DNA of 64,000 bases, taken from contig CM057828.1 of assembly GCA_030068075.1 (NCBI GenBank), forward strand, positions 114,069,699 through 114,133,698, in the 5' to 3' direction. This document shows positions 25,889 through 37,769 of this stretch, piece by piece. The notes under the pieces were generated by a model, which saw only the letters and a program-made list of their open reading frames with translations, was not told the origin of the DNA and searched no databases. The position numbers were made by a program, and so were the translations under genes. Source of the DNA: Paguma larvata. Lineage: Eukaryota; Chordata; Mammalia; Carnivora; Viverridae. The stretch's first letter is position 1. Each line of letters opens with the position of its first letter.

Positions 25889-27318
25889 CTAAAGTAACAG
25901 CAACACACAGTTACCTTTTCTAGTTATTATCAACATCATTTCACATGCAAGAAACATTCCTTGTTTCCGCTGATCTAGAATCCTCTGGGACACAGGAGAA
26001 GGCCATATTTTTGGTTACCCTTTGAACTGAATCCTCAAACTCAGACCGAATCCTCAGGTTAAGAGGGTCCAGAGAAAGAAGCACTGGGCCCAACCACAGG
26101 AAGGATGCCACCCCTCCACATCGCAAATCTGTCAGCTAACGAGAACTGCACTTGATTCTGCTCTTGCGGGGAGTCCTTTGAAGAGGTTCTTAAGAGCTGA
26201 GAAATTGTTGCCTTCCTTCCCACCTTGTGAGTGTGGTCATTCTTCATGAACTCTGTGAAAATCTTACTTATATCCTGATGGAGAACACATTTCTTTTCAT
26301 TTCAACTCATGCAATGCCCTGCACTACACCAAGACAAAAGCAGTTGCAGTTAACGGTGTGGACTGTTAATCAACAATCCTTATAGAATGAGGAAAAACAT
26401 CCAACCCCATCTCATCACCCTCTTCTATTAATTTCCCCAGAGTAGTTCTTCTCTCTCAAAGTTATCATAGAAATATAATTGTAACAGCTAATAAAATCTC
26501 ATTTCATAATTACGGGAAAACACACAACGAAGGGAATTTTAAGCCTATATTGCATTGCTTTTCTGTGTCAACCTAAGATTGTCAAAGATTTCATACCACA
26601 ATATTTGCGTCTTAAAAGGAAGGTCTCCTCTCCTTTGATAATCAAAGAAAAGTGAGCTTTCCCCCAAGATTGTTGGAAAGTTTAGGATTTCTGCTATACA
26701 AGAAGACATATTGTTGTATGCAAATAGATGTGCTGGCACGGAAGTTGTAACGCCACGCAGCACTTGAAGGCACTATCTCCTCCCTTCCCCATTGGAGACA
26801 CACTGGGCTAAGCCATGATGTGAGTGCTCTGAGTTCCCTTCCCTTTGGGTGGCTGAGAGCAGAGGGCTCTTTGTATCAAAATGAATGACCCACATAGGGC
26901 CACGATTTTTGCCTCATGAACCCTGGGCTCTGATGCAAGCAGGCAGGCTGGCACAGAGCAGTTAGTACCCAGATCCTGGCTCTGTGCTCAGTCAGAATAA
27001 GGGAAATTTCTACCTCTTTCGAACTCCAGAGACATGGGACAAGCAGAATCCAGGCCTGGCCTTCTCTGAACAGACACCTTGTCTGAAAGGCTGGGTGTGT
27101 AGGATGCTCCTGGGGAAAGGATCAGCTTTTAAAGGAACTTCCACTCTACTGTGTGGTTTCTCAGTCTTGGCACTTAATGATATTTTGGCTGGATAACTGC
27201 TTGTAGTGGGGGCTGCCCTGTGCACTGACAGCGTTTAGCAGCATCTCTGGCTGCTACCTACCAGATGCCAGTAGCGCTACACAGCCCACTACCAAATTGT
27301 GACAATCAAAAACTTCTC

Positions 27319-27511
27319 GGGGCACCTAGGTGGCTCAGTTGGTTAAATATCTGACTCTTGATTTCGGCTTAGGTCATGATCTCATGGTCGTGAGATTAAG
27401 CCCTTCATCAGACTCTGCGCGCCGATTCTCTCTCTCTCTCCCTCTGCCCCTCCCTGCTTGCATGCATAAACACTCTCTCTCTCTCTTTCAAAAGAAATAA
27501 ATCAACTTAAA
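27319..27511 (+). mobile_element. CAN-SINE
   Basis: Head 'ggggcacctaggtggctcag'. TSD aaaaacttctc at 27308-27318 and 27512-27522. Confidence 0.92.
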
Positions 27512-27745
27512 AAAAACTTCTCCATTCATTGCCAAGTGTTGCCTGGGGGGTACAATAGCCCCCATTGGAGAAGCACTGCCCTAGTTCTTGTCAGAGAGGT
27601 TGGGGCGAAAGGAAGCCAGAAGGAGAAGGGGAAGACGAGCACAAAGAAAGCGCGTCACACAGCACAGTTACGCAAGAAGCTTCCAGCTCTGCCTTCCCAC
27701 TTCTCATTTTGCCACTCAGTTATTCTCTAAAGACCCAGTAGCCCT

Positions 27746-28445
27746 CCTCTTCATCCTCTGCCTCAGAGGTAGCAGCCATCTCTTACTTGGCATCACAGCT
27801 ACCTTCAGACCTCTGGTGAAGCCCAAGATCATTAAAAGAAAGACCAAGAAGTTTATCGGGCACCAGTCAGACCGATGTGTCAAAATTAAGTGCAATTGTC
27901 AGAGCCCTAGAGGCACTGACCTAGGATGTGCAGAAGATTCAAGGGCCAGAACTTGATGCTCAGCATTGGTTATGGAAGCAACAAGAAAACAAAGCGCAAG
28001 CTGGTCGTGGCTTCCAGAAGTTCCCAGTCCACAGCATCAAGGAACTTGAACTGTGGCTGATGTGCAACAAATCTTACTATGCAGAGATTGCTCAATATGC
28101 TTCCTCCAAGAAACACAGAGCTGTTGTGGAAAGAGCAGCCCAGCTGGCCATCAGAGTCACCAACCCCAATGCCAGACTGCACAGTGAAGAAAAGAAATAG
28201 CTGCTTATGTGCACATCGTATTAGTGTTAATAAATACTGCCATTTCTCTGGAAATGAATGGAAAAGTTTTTTTTTTCAAGTTTATTTATTTCTTTTGAAA
28301 GAGAAAGAGCGTGCATGCACACAAGCAGGGAGGGGCAGAGGGAGACAGAGAATCTCAAGCAGGTTCCACGCTCAGCGCAGAGCCTGATGCAGGGCTCCAT
28401 CTCACAACTGCGATTATTAGTGTAAATAAACCTTCAAGAAAAAAA
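27746..28445 (+). pseudogene. RPL32P: RPL32 processed pseudogene
   Basis: Intronless retrocopy of ribosomal protein L32 in GAD2 intron 6, antisense to GAD2. The coding part spans about 27795-28200. It opens with ACA in place of the ATG, then reads [18 protein letters not shown] and [10 protein letters not shown] in frame 0, [10 protein letters not shown] in a second frame, and [11 protein letters not shown]...[17 protein letters not shown] to TAG in a third, so at least two frameshifts. The RPL32-like 3' UTR follows (GTGCACATCGT, AATAAA). A 17-bp TSD with one mismatch, 27729-27745 and 28446-28462, bounds the insertion, and a poly(A) run lies just inside it. A reverse CAN-SINE sits in the 3' UTR. 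Not functional. Confidence 0.93.
28268..28412 (-). mobile_element. Truncated CAN-SINE in RPL32 retrocopy
   Basis: Reverse SINE lacking its tRNA-like head, inserted in the 3' UTR of the RPL32 retrocopy. Confidence 0.85.
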
Positions 28446-29184
28446 AAAGATCCAGTAGCCCTGAGAGAAAGGAAGAGGATTCTGGGCCACTAGACAGAGC
28501 AGACTGCTTTGTGAAGCCCAGCCAGGAGAGCAGATGTGTCTTCCAGAGAAAGGATGCAAATACAAGCTCTGAAACACCAGGAATATCCTGTTAGACAGGA
28601 AAAGGTTTGTGACTAAATCAAGATTTTTCTTTATTTTCCCTCATGACTTGCTGAGCAGCGAGGAATACTCCAGGTGTCTTTGGCTCCCAGACATAGGTGG
28701 TATTACATTAAGAGATTTCTTCTAGATGTCCCAAAGAACTTTCCACAAAGCATAAAACCTCTGGATGTAATAGATGGAGGTGTAAGGTAAACTGAGCTGA
28801 GTTATATATTCAAGTCACAGATCTAACTCTTCATGTTTCATCCTGGTAAACAGGACTTTCAGATGTCAGGCACATAAGATGTGTGATTTCCCTTGTCCCC
28901 ACCCCTTAAATCGTAAGACCCTTTACCTCAGAATGAGCCTGGATGCTACCCAGAAAGACCTCCATTAGCAAGCGAGGATGCTATAATCCCTCCCTCCTCT
29001 GTAATGCCTTGTAGAAAGCAGAGCAGAACCAGTTTCCCAATGGCCTTTTCTTTTGTCCCCTCCCCACTTTGCGATGTCTTCATTATATTTGGCATATGGC
29101 AGCTGTGGCTTCCATGTTGGCATGACAGCATAGGGATCTTTAGCATCCAAGGAAGAAGCCTCATGATCAAGGGTAAGTCTTTTT

Positions 29185-29231
29185 CACCTGATCATTTGGT
29201 CAGGTAGAAAGACTGACCAAATGATCAGGTG
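29185..29231. repeat. Perfect 19-bp inverted repeat (hairpin)
   Basis: Arms cacctgatcatttggtcag (29185-29203) and its exact reverse complement (29213-29231) around a 9-nt loop. Confidence 0.97.
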
Positions 29232-30295
29232 TCCATGATGGGAGTGTCCATCACTCTGCTCAGCTTAGCAGAGCTGCCGGAGAGGATTCTTTCTCTGAGT
29301 GTATATTTTCTGGGGCAGGTGGGTTCCAAGACCAGCTAAATTAGGCCTGGCCCAAGCCCCCTCAACCAAATTTTCAGGGTCAAAAGGAGCAACTATTCTC
29401 TTCCCACTCCTAGGGACCATGAAAAGAGAGCCCAGGATGCTCGATCACACACCAACCTCATAGGAGGAAGAAGAAGAGAGGTAGAAACGATGTTGATAAG
29501 CACTACCTAATACCTCATGAAAAAGACCTTAAGAGTATCAGTTTCAGACAATGATGACAAAATTCCCTCAAGAGGGAATGGTTTTCCAAAGGAAAATGAA
29601 GTCCTCTACAAAATAAAGGATAGCTTAAAATGCATCGCAACTGATGTTCAATGAAAAAAAAAAGGCTAATTTTCCCTTCCATTTGACTAACATGTTTTCC
29701 TTCTGCACCTGAAAAATTGTGTTGTATCTTTAAAAGCATAAAATACAATAGTAGATCTGAGCTTGAGTAAAGCTGCATAATTTAAGCCCTCTCCTCGAGG
29801 CTACTATGGCTTGTTTATAATTTCTTCTTTCAACCAGTTCTCATTTCCCCTCTCCCTCGTCATCCGCTTGTCTTGGCAGGTTTGCTGCAGGGACATCTCG
29901 ATGTGGCTTTTGCTGGGGCTGACATAATGGCAGGTGTGGCTTGGATCTCCCCAGCAGGGCTAATCTCAGTGTACTGAGTGTCCTCCCCCTTCTGATGACC
30001 CTCTCCTGCCACTGATTAGGTGACAGTCTGCACACCAGGTTTATTTTCCATGGGTCAGTGACTCTCTCCCCATTGCCTTTCTAACTTCTATTTCTTCTCG
30101 GCATCAAACCAAGGTCACACACAGATCTGGAGCCAAGGGCAAGGCTTTTCGTGTCAGGTTGATTCTCTTGGCTGGAAGAGGTGTAAATAATGGAGCTTAG
30201 AATCTAAAAGTAGGATGGAAAAGACTGAATGGCATGAAAAAGAACCTCCTGAAGAAATCGTCACCCTCTGTTCCAGCTTTAAGAAATGGTTTCCC

Positions 30296-30510
30296 AGGGC
30301 GCCTCGGTGATTCAGTTGGTTAAGCGGCCGACCTCAGCTCAGGTCATGATCTCGCAGTTCACGAGTCCAAGCCCCGTGTCAGGCTCTGTGTTGACAACTC
30401 AGAGCCTGGAGCCTGCTTCATATTCTGTGTCTCCCTCTCTCTCTGCTCCTCCCCTGTTCGTGCGCGCACTCTCTCTCTCTCTCTCAAAAAAAATAAACAT
30501 TAAAAAGAAA
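30296..30510 (+). mobile_element. CAN-SINE
   Basis: Head 'agggcgcctcggtgattcag', CT-rich middle, tail AAAATAAACATTAAAAAG. Confidence 0.9.
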
Positions 30511-31001
30511 AGGTCTCTCTACCCTCCTTGAAATTAGTATAAATCAGCTTCTCTGGTTGTTACTTGAAAGGGACAGGGTACATGGGCTCTATTACATCGA
30601 TCTGTCTCATAATGCATCCGGAAACAGAGAATGCTTATTAAACGAGGCTACCCTTTCACTAATTGTGGGAAGTTTCAGAGAGAGAATTCCCGTATTAGGG
30701 GTCTTTATTCCTTTGTTCCACATGATCCATATGTCTTCTGTGTAGGATCACAGTAGGAGTCCTGGGTAAACGTCATCCCTGTTCATCCTCTTTCTGAACA
30801 TAAATAACTATTGTTCAAGCATGAGGTAGTTGCTTGGAAGCATGGTCAACGGTCATGTGTAATCACACTCATTCTTTTGATCGACATAACTTGTTTAACC
30901 TAAGCAGAAATACAGACTAGGTATTTAATTGTTCCTATGTTCATAACGAGGCATTGCATATCAGGAGAAAAAACACAAAGAAAGGTTGAAATGTCACATA
31001 C

Positions 31002-31114
31002 CAGGAGAAAATATCCCATCGCCAGAGCCCCCAGGCCAGCCAATGATTTCTCTCATTTTTTTTAGCGTGACGTATTCCAAGAGCACAAACACTGGAGCAA
31101 TTTCATAGGTGAAC
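31002..31114 (-). CDS. GAD2: GAD2 coding exon 6
   Basis: 113-nt exon, acceptor TTTCAG|GTTCAC, donor CCTG|GTATGT. It completes Met204 and encodes residues 205-241: [20 protein letters not shown], then [17 protein letters not shown], plus one base of Gly242. The [12 protein letters not shown] stretch is the conserved glycine-rich region of the decarboxylase domain and is intact across the junction with exon 7. Phase is 2 in and 1 out. Confidence 0.97.
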
Positions 31115-31664
31115 CTGAAACGTAGTAATGGTCACATTTTATGTATGTAACTTAAAGAGATAATTCATCATTACGACATGCATAGAACTACTGTATTTCC
31201 TTTTTCAAGCCCTACGTTCACAAATATTTTGATTATAGCATTAAGCAGAGAGAAAATAATGTCTTCTAAGAGGCTGCTCATTTTTCTATATTCCTAAACT
31301 TAGGAGTTTCAATTATTGGCTAATGCCCAAGGATCACTTATCAGATCAAATAAACAAAAAATATTGCAGAGTAATTCTATTTAAAAAAACAGCCTCTGGT
31401 CCCATTTCTGTTTCATATTATACATAATTATAAATCCTAGATGCCAAAAAGTGCCTTTTGTGTTTGAAAAATGTATAGCTTTGATTGCATGAAAGATGTA
31501 TCATGACTGTTTTCAGTTAGAGTGAACACCCATATACTTCTGAGGTTCATATCCGTATTTTAGGAGCTAATCAATAAAAAGAGATTTTCACATGAGAGTT
31601 AGGATAAAGACTATGAAATCTCACTAATAATTATCACATTAAACAAAATACATTAATTACTTAC
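31115..31664 (-). other. GAD2: GAD2 intron 5
   Basis: 550-bp AT-rich intron between exons 5 and 6. No repeat or gene recognised. Confidence 0.85.
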
Positions 31665-31755
31665 ATATTAGTGTTTGCTGTCGACGTCAGCCAGTCTGCT
31701 GCTAATCCGACCATATCCAGTCCCGTGGAAAGTTGATTGAAATACCTGGGATGCC
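31665..31755 (-). CDS. GAD2: GAD2 coding exon 5
   Basis: 91-nt exon, acceptor CTTCAG|GGCAT, donor AATAT|GTAAGT. It encodes residues 174-203 and two bases of Met204: [20 protein letters not shown], then [10 protein letters not shown]. This lies in the large PLP-binding domain region near the substrate entrance of GAD65. Phase is 1 in and 2 out. A long alternating purine-pyrimidine tract lies about 130 bp upstream in the transcript sense (31885-31942). Confidence 0.97.
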
Positions 31756-31884
31756 CTGAAGAAAACGGAATGCCAGAGTCAGGACTGCACCAAATGAAAA
31801 TAAATGCCTCTCAAACACATGTTTCTCTAGCTAAAGAACCTTGAAAAATCCTTCAGTAACAGGAAATCTAAATTCAGAAACCCA

Positions 31885-31942
31885 ACATGTGTGTGCGTGC
31901 ACGTACGCGCGTGCGTGCACACACACACACACACACACACAT
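31885..31942. repeat. Strict alternating purine-pyrimidine tract
   Basis: 58 nt of unbroken alternation: TG/CG/CA mix, then (CA)n. Z-DNA-prone. Lies in GAD2 intron 4. Confidence 0.95.
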
Positions 31943-33781
31943 CCCAAAGGAGCATTTCATGTAACAAGAGAGACTATTTTGGGTTATGGTGTTTCTTAAA
32001 ACACACTCTAAAAATCTTCCTCTAAACATTATCCCATAAAAAAAATAACAAATGTGGTTTGCAATGTGGATGCTAGTTTACTTCCTAGCACCTCTTTAAT
32101 ATATTTGCAAACTAAAAGGCTAGTACAATCCAAAGCTATTCTTGTTTACACTGATGCCACTGAAAATCCTTTTTTTTGTTGAAGTTGTTCTGGGAGTCAG
32201 TCATACCATGACATCCGCCAGGCATGCCAACATTAATAATAATATCAGTGACAAATGGCTGATGATTACAAAAGACAAGGCAAAAATGAGAAAATAGGAC
32301 ACTCTGTTGAATGATTTGCCCTGGATTCCAAAGGTGATGATTGTCTAAAGATGGCATGGACAAATCTAATTCTTGTCAATTCTTTTCTGTCCAAATGTTT
32401 GATGATAAACAACAGAACTCCTTCATAGTTGTGATTTAAAATAAAGCTGAATACAGTCAGCATCACTGTCTTGTCAACAAGATACATGAAGATACATTCA
32501 ATGGACTGATGAGTCCATTAGCAAGGCTTATCTAATTAACTTCTAGATTTCTCTAAAACTCTCTAAAGGAGTTGACATCCAAATACTCCTGAGGCTATTA
32601 TTTAAAATGTGATGATAAATATCTCATTAGAATTCCCTTCCTTGTCTTCCCCCATAAAAGCCTATCTCTAAATCTGTGATTTGCTTGGCAGCCCAAATTT
32701 TGGAAGATTATCAATTATGGAAATAGCATCTGATAAAAAGGCGTCCGCCACTTATTGGACATCTGTCTGAAGCCTGGGGATGACAGTCTCTCTAGCCAGT
32801 ATGGGCAAAACAAGATAAAGGAAGGCAATGGGAAAAGCAGGGACAAAAGTCACCACGGAGCTTATCTCTAGTACTGGAGTGCTCCCTTATCAGCCTCGGG
32901 CATGTGGCTAGACAATTAGACACTGAGAAAAGATAGGGGCTGGGAAAGGGTACATTTGGCTCTCGCTCATTCTCCAGCATTGTTTTGCCTCCCCATGGCC
33001 ATTCACAGTGCCCTTCTACTTTTTCGCTCTTTACCAGGGCCTCTGAAGCTGACCCCATCAGTTTATGCATCTACAGAAAGCGAGAAAGCCCCTTTGCTGC
33101 TGCCTGGGCACTGTCTGGAACAACCCTCCCCTGTCTCTGCCTCATTGACTCCCCATTTCATTAGAGCTCACAGCTGAAGTCACAGCCGCTTCTCCCCTCC
33201 CGATGCCCCTTCATTTCTCTTTCCCTGAGACATTTCTTTAAAGCGAGGAAAATAATAACGATTAGCAAATCAATCCGTTAATCTCCTCTCCCAATTCATA
33301 TGCATTTTCTGGATGAATCTGGGGTCTATTATCACACACTATTTAACCGTCTGGAAACTTTGGCATGAAAACCTCTGCATAAAATGGAGAGAAATTTCAA
33401 GGTGCGTGTGGGTTCCCAGGATATCAAAAGGCCAATCCACCCTGATGACTGCCTTTGGAACACTGAAAGGAGGTTGATGTTTCAAATGCTTGACTCTCTT
33501 CTCCTATATTTTTTCGACCTTGGTCTCTCATTTCACCTGAATCCCTCCTCCTCAAAATTTTCATTCATTGATATGGATGTGAAAATATGGAAGGGGATAG
33601 TTTGCCAGGTTAGAACAACATGTTCTCTCGATTTCTGCACAAGCATGCTGCAGAAATATTCTATTTGCTCTCTTCCTGTGACCCCTGAAGGCCGCCAGGG
33701 GATCCAGGCAAGACTTTCGGAAAGAAAGGGTGTGAAAATCCTGCCTTAGAGGCTGCCAGCTGTCCCAGCTGTCCTGGGCAT

Positions 33782-33795
33782 CCGCCGCCGCCGCC
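33782..33795. repeat. Short (CCG)n in GC-rich patch
   Basis: Nearly five CCG units in a CpG-rich island of about 200 bp within GAD2 intron 4. Confidence 0.9.
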
Positions 33796-36371
33796 ACCCC
33801 CACCGGGCCGGGAATCTGTAGCCACGCGGCGCAGCCGCATCCAGGAAGACAGCGAGGGGGAAACGTGAGGTTAGAGCCGCTGGCGCCTCTGGACCGCTCC
33901 CGACAGATTAGCAAATGAGCCAGGAGGGGTGCGCAGGCTATGGGAACCACCAGCCCCGGGCAGCTCTAACCCTCTCGTCCACAATCAGATGGCCCCAAAG
34001 TCGGTCCAACCTACTCACCCTGTACCTGCAGCGCACACCCAAGGACAGCCTCATTTATTGATGCTTCCATTTCTTTGTCTGATGGTTCGGTAGAAAGACT
34101 CAAGACAACATTAACCCTCGCACTCCCCAACCACCACCGCCACCACTAAGTCCAATGACCCCGAAAATGTTAATTATTCCAGAATTCTATCATCCTCCGC
34201 AGTTTTCAGTTTTCTCTTCCAACAGTTCCTACAGGGGTAATTTTAAAAACACACGAAGACTTCATTTGAAAGTATTTCCCCACCGGCCCTCACGCCTCTC
34301 CATTCTTGGAGCCCAAGTGGAAGTTAGATTAAGGACTCTCAGTAGAAAGCAGGTGAGAACATATTTTATAAAAGTATCTCCTGAGGTACACTGAAATGCC
34401 TAATGGTCACAGGGTTACAGACCCTAAATAGTACTAGCAGTCAAATACCAGGTATAGCATAAAAACATGTAAATTTGCCAGTCAAAAAGAGGAGGTGACT
34501 GGTGTTAATTCTTTGAAATGCTATTTGGGAGTGAAATGGGAAGACCAGAAGACTGAATATGCTATGAACAATTATCGATATTGATGCCTAGAAATCCAAC
34601 TTCATCATATTTTCCCCTGAACTTTAAAAAAAATGCATTAGAGCTCCACTTGACCAACAGTTTCACAAGCAATATGGCAAAATCTAAGTATTGAATTGGT
34701 CCATCTTCTCCTGACGCTAAATGAAACGTTGACTGAATGATGACTTTCACTGATTTGCAGTTCTCATTATCTTAACTCTTTAAATTGCTTTTCACACATC
34801 ACCAGCTTTCAAGGATGAAGATGTAAAACATTTTTATAGGTTCGTTTGGTTTGGTAGCAATAAAGATAATGGTGAGCAACCTACTACTAATTCTTAGGGG
34901 AATGGGTCCAAAAAATGAATTAAAAGCACTGTTCATATTTGCACCTGCAGATACATCAAAGGCTGGGAAGAGGAAGATTTTTAATGTCTGGGATATATAC
35001 ATCATGCGGATTCTCTGTGAACATAGTTGAGAATTATAGCTAATAAGCCTTCAAAATTCATACTCCACAGACTGAGTGTGATAGAAATCACCAAGGTAAA
35101 TTCCTTTCCCTAGTATCTGGTTCCAAGTCTATAGTCTCACAAGAATGGATACTAATAATACAGTAAATTGATATCCCAAGGCTTCTTTTCTGCATACTTC
35201 CCCTCTCTGTTGGTATACCAAATGCAAAAAACAAAAACAGTAGCTAAAAGCCACACAGCAAACATTCTTAAAATGTCTGTTGTTGATTAGAATAATACCG
35301 ATAATTAATTAACCAAAAAATTCCCAACATAAAATGATCGAGTTCCTATGGTAATTAATATTCATGTGACATTTTTATTTGCTAGCAGATCTTTTTAAGG
35401 CGACAAAGCAATTTAGATCCACAAGATATTCTTCCCCTCCTGAAAGTCATTCATACTTATTTTTATTGCTTTAATGAAGTGTAGTGCCATCATGCATCAG
35501 CGTGATTAGAGACAATGCAGGAAGAGAAGGGGTAATCAGGACTGGGAGAGATGAATAGCTGACTTTGTGCAGATAAAAACGAAAGCTTAGAACGTCCCCA
35601 AATAAACGTTACACCTGGGGCTATAAAATGGATAGAGTATGAAGAATACTGTGAAAAAGCAATAAATACAAAATACATTTTAAAATAAGGATATCTGATT
35701 CCCTTCCCCCGCCCATTTTCTCTTTTTATATACGGAATGGCTGAGAAGCACACACGTCCTTATATAACATGGCTGAATTGTCATGCTAGTTTGTATTGTG
35801 TTTTCTTTTGTGTACACTTCTTTAAAAATAGAGAAAACCTGGGGTTCAAATCTGAAGTCCTAGACATTCGAGACAATGCCAAACTGTTTACCCTCTGTTT
35901 CAGTGATTACCTAGGATGGTTTGTCCAATGCCTGACCATTTCTGCACCATGGAAATGACTAGCACTCTACTAGTATTTGGGCTTTTGTTCGGATCATGCC
36001 TTTTGAGCTTTCATTTCCGTATTCCCTTTCTTTCTCCATTTTGGGTCACTTCTACTGGCCTCTGCTGACAAACAGTTGCTTCTACATCAGTGGTTAATCT
36101 CCGTGGCCAAATGGGTGCAATGTAAAATCTGATGATTTGTACTTAATATGTTTATAATATTTCTGACATTATCAACTTCAGAAGCATTAGCATTAATAGC
36201 AAGGCGTGCCTTTCTTTTATATCATTCTGATAATGACTATATTTTTAGCGATGAAAATAACTTTGCAAATTTGAAAATACCAGTAACACCATCAAACAGG
36301 AAACATTTTTATATAAAAAATAAAAATTGTAAAAGGAAAAAAGAGCTTTATTATTTTTGATAGGACAATAC

Positions 36372-36605
36372 CTGTTTTAATTGCATATTTTAGAGTTGTT
36401 TGGCAATGCATCAAAATTTCCTCCAAATTTTGTGGCTGGTCTGCCAATTCCCAGTTATACTCTTGAAGGAGCTCGTTAGGGTAATGGAAATCAATCACTT
36501 TGGTTGATCTGTCGAAACTTTTCACCACATACTGAAGCAAAATGCCCATAACATCTTGCAGAAACGCCAGAGTGGGCCTTTCTCCATCAGGCGCTGGCAG
36601 CAGGT
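36372..36605 (-). CDS. GAD2: GAD2 coding exon 4
   Basis: 234-nt exon, acceptor CTTTAG|ACCTG, donor ACAG|GTATTG. It encodes residues 96-173, beginning DLLPAPDGERPTLAFLQDVM and including VVKSFDRSTKVIDFHYPNEL and ILMHCQTTLKYAIKTG. This is the start of the conserved group II decarboxylase fold. Two residues differ from the human protein as I remember it: Pro at 101 (codon 36591-36589; human Cys) and Gly at 116 (codon 36546-36544; human Asn). Everything else readable is nearly identical. Phase is 1 in and 1 out. Confidence 0.97.
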
Positions 36606-37046
36606 CTAAAGAATGGAATCACAATGTCACGTTTTAATTTTACTTTGAAAATATCCAGGCAAGGTCTTGATTCGGCAATTTCTCTTTGGACTGAGATTCT
36701 GTGTTAAAAAAAAAAAAAAGTCTTCTGGAAACGCGGAGCATTTTTTTTTAAAGGGGAGGTAGTTTTCAACCATAAAGGAATAAGAGAAATTCCGATTTCT
36801 CCTGCACCCCAAATTAATTCTTGCATTTCAATCCATAACGTATTTGCTTTCTTCTTAAAAAGGAGTGTGCCTCCATTCATCAGTTGCAGAGGGGTTTGTC
36901 CTAAGTGTTATATTTCAGTAAATCATCTTAAGTGATTATGGAAATACATCACATCAGAAATGTTTGAGGAATGCCTTTGGGCAACTCAAAGTGGAGCCTG
37001 CAATGTTAGGATCTCTGATCTATTACGTTGGCTCGCTATTACCTAA

Positions 37047-37085
<39 letters not shown>

Positions 37086-37619
37086 CCCGCGCGCGCACAC
37101 ACACACACACACACGTTTAAGTGACTGGGTGTGTAAACGCAAGGGGGTAAAACCGCGCGCAGGTCTCACGCGAATAGAATAGAATAGTTTCCCTGTGAAA
37201 CTGCAGCTACGAATTTCTCCTGCGATCTAAAGACCTAGAAAGTCTCAGAAATTCCGAACTGGAAACTGAATCCCACCCGTTTCAGCCGCACCAAGAAGCC
37301 GACCCCGCGGTCCAGCGCTCCAGGGGGACTCTGCCATCCGCAGACTCGAGGGTGGCACTGGGCATGAGCGCCGCGGCTCTAGAGTCCCCTTGTAACGCCC
37401 GCGCCCAGCGACACATAGAGGCCGGGTTGGGGTTCAGACAGAAGGGACAGGCCCATCGAATTTCGCTTTCGGCTGAAGCTTCTCGCGAGGTCCGCCCCTT
37501 CCCTGCCTCTCCACGCCTCGGGTCAGGCCCCTGGCACCGAGTCCCTTTTGGCCTTGGTGGGTGGGACTGAGCCTGGGGCCGTGGCTCCCGGGGGGTTGGG
37601 GGACGCGAGGCGCCTTTAC
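36606..37619 (-). other. GAD2: GAD2 intron 3
   Basis: About 1-kb intron. The exon 3 side is CpG-rich. It contains the large (TG)n-(CG)n-(CA)n inverted repeat and an AGAAT pentamer repeat near 37172-37187. Confidence 0.85.
37050..37114. repeat. (TG)n-(CG)n-(CA)n inverted repeat
   Basis: Arms 37061-37086 and 37089-37114 are exact reverse complements (26 bp) with a 2-nt spacer. Almost entirely alternating purine-pyrimidine. Confidence 0.96.
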
Positions 37620-37769
37620 CTGTTGCATGTAGAAACGCGTAGTTGACATCCGCTTTGGGGCAGCTGCAAGGCTTCTGGTTACAGGAGCAGGTGGCCTTCC
37701 GGGAGGTGGCCCGAGGGGGCTCGCTCCCTCCACTCTCGGCCGGCTTCTCTGAATCTCCATAGAGCAGGG
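37620..37769 (-). CDS. GAD2: GAD2 coding exon 3
   Basis: 150-nt exon, acceptor GCCTAG|CCCTG, donor ACAG|GTAAAG. It encodes residues 46-95: the stretch ALLYGDSEKPAESGG, then a Cys-rich segment (motifs KATCSCNQ and KPCSCPKAD), then VNYAFLHAT. This is the N-terminal, mainly regulatory region of GAD65, ahead of the catalytic domain. Phase is 1 in and 1 out. A 288-codon open frame read through the exon into flanking intron is a GC-rich artefact; the splice sites and family match define the exon. Confidence 0.97.

Larger units (their letters stand above)
25889..31001 (-). other. GAD2: GAD2 intron 6
   Basis: Contains SINEs at 27319 and 30296, the RPL32 retrocopy and a perfect 19-bp inverted repeat at 29185-29231. 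The stretches 25889-27300, 28470-29180 and 29240-30290 show no gene. Confidence 0.75.
31756..36371 (-). other. GAD2: GAD2 intron 4
   Basis: 4.6-kb intron notably free of SINEs and L1. It holds the alternating purine-pyrimidine tract at 31885-31942 and a small GC-rich patch at 33740-33960 with a (CCG)n run at 33782-33795. Otherwise unremarkable. Confidence 0.8.

Noticed and set aside
25537..25923. 128-codon plus open frame
   Set aside because: Antisense shadow of GAD2 exon 7.
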